From: Isotricha intestinalis
Taxonomy: Eukaryota; Ciliophora; Litostomatea; Vestibuliferida; Isotrichidae
DNA: 12,243 nucleotides
Assembly: GCA_023807065.1 (NCBI GenBank)
Contig: JAJJLU010000999.1
Span: forward strand, 1-12,243
Direction: 5' to 3'
Position numbers and translations under genes: made by a program. This document shows positions 8,986 through 12,243 of the stretch, piece after piece. The notes below the pieces were generated by a model. It was not told where the DNA came from, did not search any database, and saw only the letters and a program-made list of their open reading frames with translations. Positions within the stretch are counted from its first letter, which is position 1. Every line of letters starts with the position of its first letter.

Positions 8986-10632
8986 CTAATTAATCATATA
9001 CAATGTTCTGAAAATTAAAATTAGAATTATTGGTATTATAGGATATATTATGAAATAACTATTTATTTTAATTACAAGTATTAAATCGAGAATTTCTAAT
9101 TCATTTTCCAAAGATAAAAAGTGATAACTTAAAGATGATAAAATAATAAAAAAACTTTTAAAAACGGGAGATAAATACCTTTTAAGCTTTTCAAATTTTT
9201 CTATATTTGCACTATGAGCATTTAAATCAATTGTACAATAGATTTGGAACATTTGAATACATATACTGTTAATTATATTTCTAACTAAAGTTGATACTAT
9301 TAAACCTAAAAAAATGAAAGTTTTAAATTTTTCAAAATATTTTAAATAATAAATAAAAATTAAAACACCACCTAACATACTAAAAATAAGTAAAATTATT
9401 AAATATATTTTCATTTCAAAAGAAATATTTTTCCTGTGACTTTTACTTAATTTATTAATGATTCTTCTTGTAAAAATGTAATTTAAAAAAGAAAAAATAA
9501 AATTATAACAAGAAAAATAAATAGCCAATTTATAAGCATTCCAATTACATTCTATATAAAGGAATATAATAGTCCAAATTAATAATATTGAATCATTTAA
9601 ATTGAAAAAAATTATTATAAAACTTAATTTTATTTCTTTATATTTAATCTTTTTTAAAATTGAAGGATTATTAAGAATAGATAAATTATCTAAATTCAAT
9701 TGAATATTTAATTTTTGCTTAATTGTTTTATCATTATCATTTTTACTAATTAAACCAGTTTGTTCTCTTTTATTAATATTTTGATAATTATTAATTGATT
9801 CAATTTCTTTACTATTATTATTACTAAAAAATCTATTAAATTGTTTTTCTTCATTATTTATTTTTCTTTCTGCTGAATTAGGATTAGTATCATCATTTAA
9901 GTTTATATTTAAATTTATTTTTTTTTGCTTATAATTTGAATTATTTTTATTTTTACTACTCTCTATATTATTTAATTTTTTTCCTGTTTTTAAACTATTA
10001 TCATATTCATTCATTAAAGTATTCATTTGAATAAAATTTTTATTTGATTTTAGATTTAATATTTTTAATTTTATCATTACAAAAGTTATGATTAAGGTAA
10101 TTATATTTATTAAAGATTGAATTAGTGAATATAAATTATGATATTTGTTTATTGTTTCTAAATTAATTTTTACTAAGAATGCAGGAATAAAAATTGAAAT
10201 TATTACTGAAATATTTTTCATAATATATAATATTAAAACAAATTTTTTTTTTAATTTTAACTCAAGATAAATATTATTTGATATTAATGTTAAATTATTT
10301 ATATAACCAAATATAAATCTAAATAATATTAATCCAAAGAATGAATTTATATAAATAAAACAACAATTGAAAATAGCCAATAGAATTAAAGATATTATAA
10401 GTAAAAGAGTAGATGAATACTTCTTTTTAATAAAAGAAAACCATAAAAAATTTCCAAACAATTTTCCTATTTCATGTATTGAAAAAATAAAACCTAAATT
10501 ATACCATTTTGGCAAAATATCAATCCTAATTAAAAATTCACATAAATTTGGAATAATATAAAAAATAGTTCCAACATTTGATATAGAATAAAATAACAAA
10601 AAAAGAGTCTTTAAAATATTAGAATTTGACAT
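8986..10632 (-). CDS. Major facilitator superfamily-type membrane transporter
   Basis: This 548-residue protein starts at the ATG at 10630-10632 (MSNSNILKTLFLLFYS) and ends in TAG. The open frame continues 17 codons further upstream but only to a TTG, so the internal ATG is the better start; it sits just before helix 1. About twelve hydrophobic helices are visible in a 6+6 layout, at roughly 7-37, 45-67, 75-95, 97-118, 131-155, 168-190, then 336-360, 367-387, 407-430, 437-460, 490-508 and 523-545. A degenerate MFS motif A follows helix 2 (GKLFGNFLWFSFIKKK, 56-71), with a positively charged end in place of DRxGRR. Helix 4 carries the expected Arg (RFIFGYINN, 105-113). The central cytosolic loop (about 195-330) is unusually long and Asn/Lys-rich. 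The substrate cannot be read from the sequence. The protein may sit in the plasma membrane or an organelle membrane. It is transcribed divergently from the RING ligase gene. Confidence 0.82.
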   Translation of the reverse strand: MSNSNILKTLFLLFYSISNVGTIFYIIPNLCEFLIRIDILPKWYNLGFIFSIHEIGKLFGNFLWFSFIKKKYSSTLLLIISLILLAIFNCCFIYINSFFGLILFRFIFGYINNLTLISNNIYLELKLKKKFVLILYIMKNISVIISIFIPAFLVKINLETINKYHNLYSLIQSLINIITLIITFVMIKLKILNLKSNKNFIQMNTLMNEYDNSLKTGKKLNNIESSKNKNNSNYKQKKINLNINLNDDTNPNSAERKINNEEKQFNRFFSNNNSKEIESINNYQNINKREQTGLISKNDNDKTIKQKLNIQLNLDNLSILNNPSILKKIKYKEIKLSFIIIFFNLNDSILLIWTIIFLYIECNWNAYKLAIYFSCYNFIFSFLNYIFTRRIINKLSKSHRKNISFEMKIYLIILLIFSMLGGVLIFIYYLKYFEKFKTFIFLGLIVSTLVRNIINSICIQMFQIYCTIDLNAHSANIEKFEKLKRYLSPVFKSFFIILSSLSYHFLSLENELEILDLILVIKINSYFIIYPIIPIILILIFRTLYMIN

Positions 10633-10781
10633 TAAATTTTGAGTAATTCGTAAAAAAATTAAAAATAATAATCCAAAAAACAAATTTATAATTATTTAAC
10701 AAAAAAACGAAATTATATAACGATAATTAATTAAAATCAAGGAAATTCAAAAATTTATATAAATAATTTAATCTTTTAAAA
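10633..10781. promoter_or_regulatory. Compact divergent promoter region
   Basis: Only 149 bp separates the ATG of the transporter (minus strand) from the ATG of the RING ligase (plus strand), so both promoters must lie here or overlap. The sequence is A/T-rich, with TATATAA and TATATAAAT stretches, but in this composition TATA-like words are not informative. No other element can be singled out. Confidence 0.45.
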
Positions 10782-11504
10782 ATGATAAAATTATTTTTCC
10801 TTTTAACATTTATATCTCTTATATTAACGAATCAAGCAGATTTAAACACAACAAAAAAAAATTCAACAAATATACTCACTCATTCATTTTGTAGGCATTC
10901 TGAAAATAGTATTTTTTGTCAAAACCCTATAATACTTATTGGAGGGATAGTATTAGCAGTTATAATTGTAATATTAGGCTCATATATTTATATGAGATTT
11001 TTTTTTGATGAAAATCATTCTTTTATGAGAGGATGGGAAAACTTAGTTCGTCAGAGAATGATAATGCAAAGAGAAAAAAAAAGAAAAAAACAAGAATTAT
11101 TAATTAAAAAAAAAAAATATTATTTATTAAACATTGAAATTAAACCTATTAGTTTTTCTAAAGATTTTGCAAATAATGAAGAAGAATGTCCTATTTGCTT
11201 AGAAACTTATATATTTGATAAAAAAGTTTGTTTAACTCCTTGTAAACATTTATTTCATCATATTTGCTTAAAGGAATATATTTATGGAAGTAAAGAAATG
11301 AAATGCCCTATTTGTAAATTTGATTTATGGGAAAGCATAAAAGATAAAAAAATTAATTTTAATAAAATAAAAATTATTGAAAATGATTTAAAAAATAAAG
11401 ATAAAAATGAAAATGATGAATCAACATTAACCGATTCTTCCAACAATCATATTAATATAAATATAAATGAAAATAGTGAAAGAGATAATTTAAATAGGGA
11501 ATGA
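10782..11504 (+). CDS. Membrane-anchored RING-H2 E3 ubiquitin ligase
   Basis: This 240-residue protein starts at ATG 10782 and ends in TGA. Residues 1-18 (MIKLFFLLTFISLILTNQ) form a signal peptide. A short lumenal segment carries C37 and C46, and a transmembrane helix spans about 50-74. The RING-H2 finger is complete: C136/C139, C154, H156, H159, C162, C175 and C178 (CPIC...PCKHLFHHIC...CPIC), the C3H2C3 zinc ligand pattern that recruits a ubiquitin-conjugating enzyme. A Lys/Arg-rich helix (about 90-112) links membrane and RING. The tail after 185 is Asn-rich and acidic. A signal peptide, one membrane pass and then a cytosolic RING resembles the PA-TM-RING and ATL-type ligases, here with a lumenal part too short for a PA domain. 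It probably ubiquitinates membrane or trafficking proteins. It is the last intact gene, ending about 665 bp from the telomere repeats. The family call is firm; the substrate is unknown. Confidence 0.93.
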   Translation: MIKLFFLLTFISLILTNQADLNTTKKNSTNILTHSFCRHSENSIFCQNPIILIGGIVLAVIIVILGSYIYMRFFFDENHSFMRGWENLVRQRMIMQREKKRKKQELLIKKKKYYLLNIEIKPISFSKDFANNEEECPICLETYIFDKKVCLTPCKHLFHHICLKEYIYGSKEMKCPICKFDLWESIKDKKINFNKIKIIENDLKNKDKNENDESTLTDSSNNHINININENSERDNLNRE

Positions 11505-11696
11505 TAAAAAATACTTTTTCATTATATAAAAAGTTAATTAATTGAAATATTATTAATATATGTATATAAAATTAATTCTATAATCATTTCCAAAATAATA
11601 ATTGATATAATAATGATTATATTTATTCTAATTTTCAAAAGTTAGAATAATTAAAAATTAATATTAAAAACTTCAGACAAATTTGAATCAAAATAA
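11505..11696. other. AT-rich spacer downstream of the RING ligase gene
   Basis: This is a short A/T-rich stretch that should contain the ligase gene's 3' end. No other feature is visible. Confidence 0.4.
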
Positions 11697-12087
11697 TTTT
11701 TGAAAGAAAGACAAATATTAATTTCTTTTTCTCATCTACAACTTTCAGAAATCATTAAAAAAGTTATAGAGAGATATCAAAGTAAAAGATGTAAATTTTT
11801 TATTGAAAATTATATAAATAATATAAATTCAGAAATATATTTTTATAGAATAATTACGATAAATCATTCAATAAATTTAAAATGATCGTATTTAAATGAA
11901 AAGAATGATAAATGATGATTTTAAATTAAAAATAATGGATTTTTTAAAAGGATATGTAAATTATCAATGAGGATGAATTTAGATTTATTCTTAAATCCAA
12001 TAAATGATTTTAGATTAAGTTTTTCTTAGAAAAAATTACCTTAATAATCGATGTCATTTATATGTCTGGATTTCCAAATTGCTAAAT
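11697..12087 (+). pseudogene. Subtelomeric gene relic(s), family not recognised
   Basis: Three plus-strand segments in different frames look coding. The first (11697-11885) has no ATG: the frame opens after a TAA at 11694, contains a TTG at 11700, and runs 62 codons (FSHLQLSEIIKKVIERYQSK, later RIITINHSINLK) to TGA. The second, from ATG 11905, includes KIMDFLKGYVNYQ before TGA. The third begins about 11963, reads INEDEFRFILKSNK, TGA, F, TAG, then IKFFLEKITLIIDVIYMSG, and ends at a TAA near 12087. They may be pieces of one ancestral gene or several. No family is recognised, and AT-rich DNA can mimic such segments, so the call is tentative. They occupy most of the space between the last intact gene and the telomere. 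Confidence 0.35.
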
Positions 12088-12168
12088 ATTATATTTAAAT
12101 ATTAATTTTTAAATTTAATCAATTTAAAATATTATTAAACTACATAAATGATTTAAATTTCTTTTTCT

Positions 12169-12243
12169 GGGGATTGGGGATTGGGGATTGGGGATTGGGG
12201 ATTGGGGATTGGGGATTTGGGGATTGGGGATTGGGGATTGGGG
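12169..12243 (+). repeat. Telomeric repeat tract, (GGGGATT)n
   Basis: Ten complete units and a final partial GGGG run to the window edge. Nine units are the 7-mer GGGGATT; one at 12211-12218 has an extra T (GGGGATTT). The G-rich strand runs 5' to 3' toward the end, the orientation of a right-hand chromosome terminus, and the tract begins abruptly after AT-rich DNA. Simple G-rich 6-8-mers of this kind are typical of telomerase-made telomeres. The exact unit matches none of the common ones I know (TTAGGG, TTTAGGG, TTGGGG, TTTTGGGG). The true tract length is unknown because the sequence stops within it. Confidence 0.9.

Noticed and set aside
10367..10561. 64-codon plus-strand ORF inside the transporter gene
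   Set aside because: Antisense shadow of transmembrane helices.
10633..10683. Starting the transporter at 10683
   Set aside because: That codon is TTG. The ATG at 10630-10632 precedes helix 1 as expected for the family.
1..12243. A reassigned genetic code (TAA/TAG as Gln, TGA as Trp)
   Set aside because: The Gln-rich zinc-finger protein and the other intact genes use CAA only and end in TAA, TAG or TGA, so the standard code applies. The relics are better explained by nonsense mutation.
1..12243. tRNA, rRNA or CRISPR-like features
   Set aside because: No GGTTCGANTCC-type B box, rRNA-like conserved stretch or spaced palindromic repeat was seen on either strand.

Overview
This window is the right-hand end of a chromosome from a very AT-rich (roughly four-fifths A+T by eye) single-celled eukaryote that uses the standard genetic code. 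Four things support this. A G-rich GGGGATT tandem repeat closes the right edge in telomere orientation. One gene has a clear 46-nt GTAAGT...AG intron. The proteins are of eukaryotic type (RING-H2 ligase, FYVE-like zinc finger, long charged helix, Asn-rich linkers). The five intact genes between them use TAA, TAG and TGA only as terminal stops. I cannot name the genus. A free-living or gut anaerobic protist (for example a metamonad or amoeba) fits the style, but this is a guess.

Layout, left to right. (1) 1-705 (+): a decayed gene fragment cut by the window edge. (2) 817-1328 (-): a decayed DOT1-like SAM-dependent methyltransferase. (3) 1465-2604 (-): a FYVE-like zinc-finger protein with an Asn/Gln-rich, coiled-coil C-terminal half. 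(4) 3645-5444 (+): a sodium/phosphate cotransporter with a fused PhoU-like domain, a bacterial-type architecture and so a candidate lateral transfer. (5) 6144-7818 (-): a 542-residue protein with twelve 8-residue Glu/Arg/Lys repeats. Its true start lies in a 32-nt first exon upstream of the intron. (6) 7819-8985: AT-rich DNA with a probable gene relic. (7) 8986-10632 (-): a 12-helix transporter of the major facilitator type. (8) 10782-11504 (+): a membrane-anchored RING-H2 E3 ligase, divergent from the transporter and the last intact gene. (9) 11505-12168: subtelomeric DNA with coding relics. (10) 12169-12243: telomere repeats.

There is no operon or obvious joint pathway. The genes are monocistronic in appearance and mixed in orientation. 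The transporter/ligase pair shares a 149-bp divergent promoter region. The recurring theme is gene decay: the relics keep recognisable reading frames interrupted by frameshifts and by stops mostly of the CAA-to-TAA and TGG-to-TGA type, as expected in a genome with strong GC-to-AT mutation pressure.
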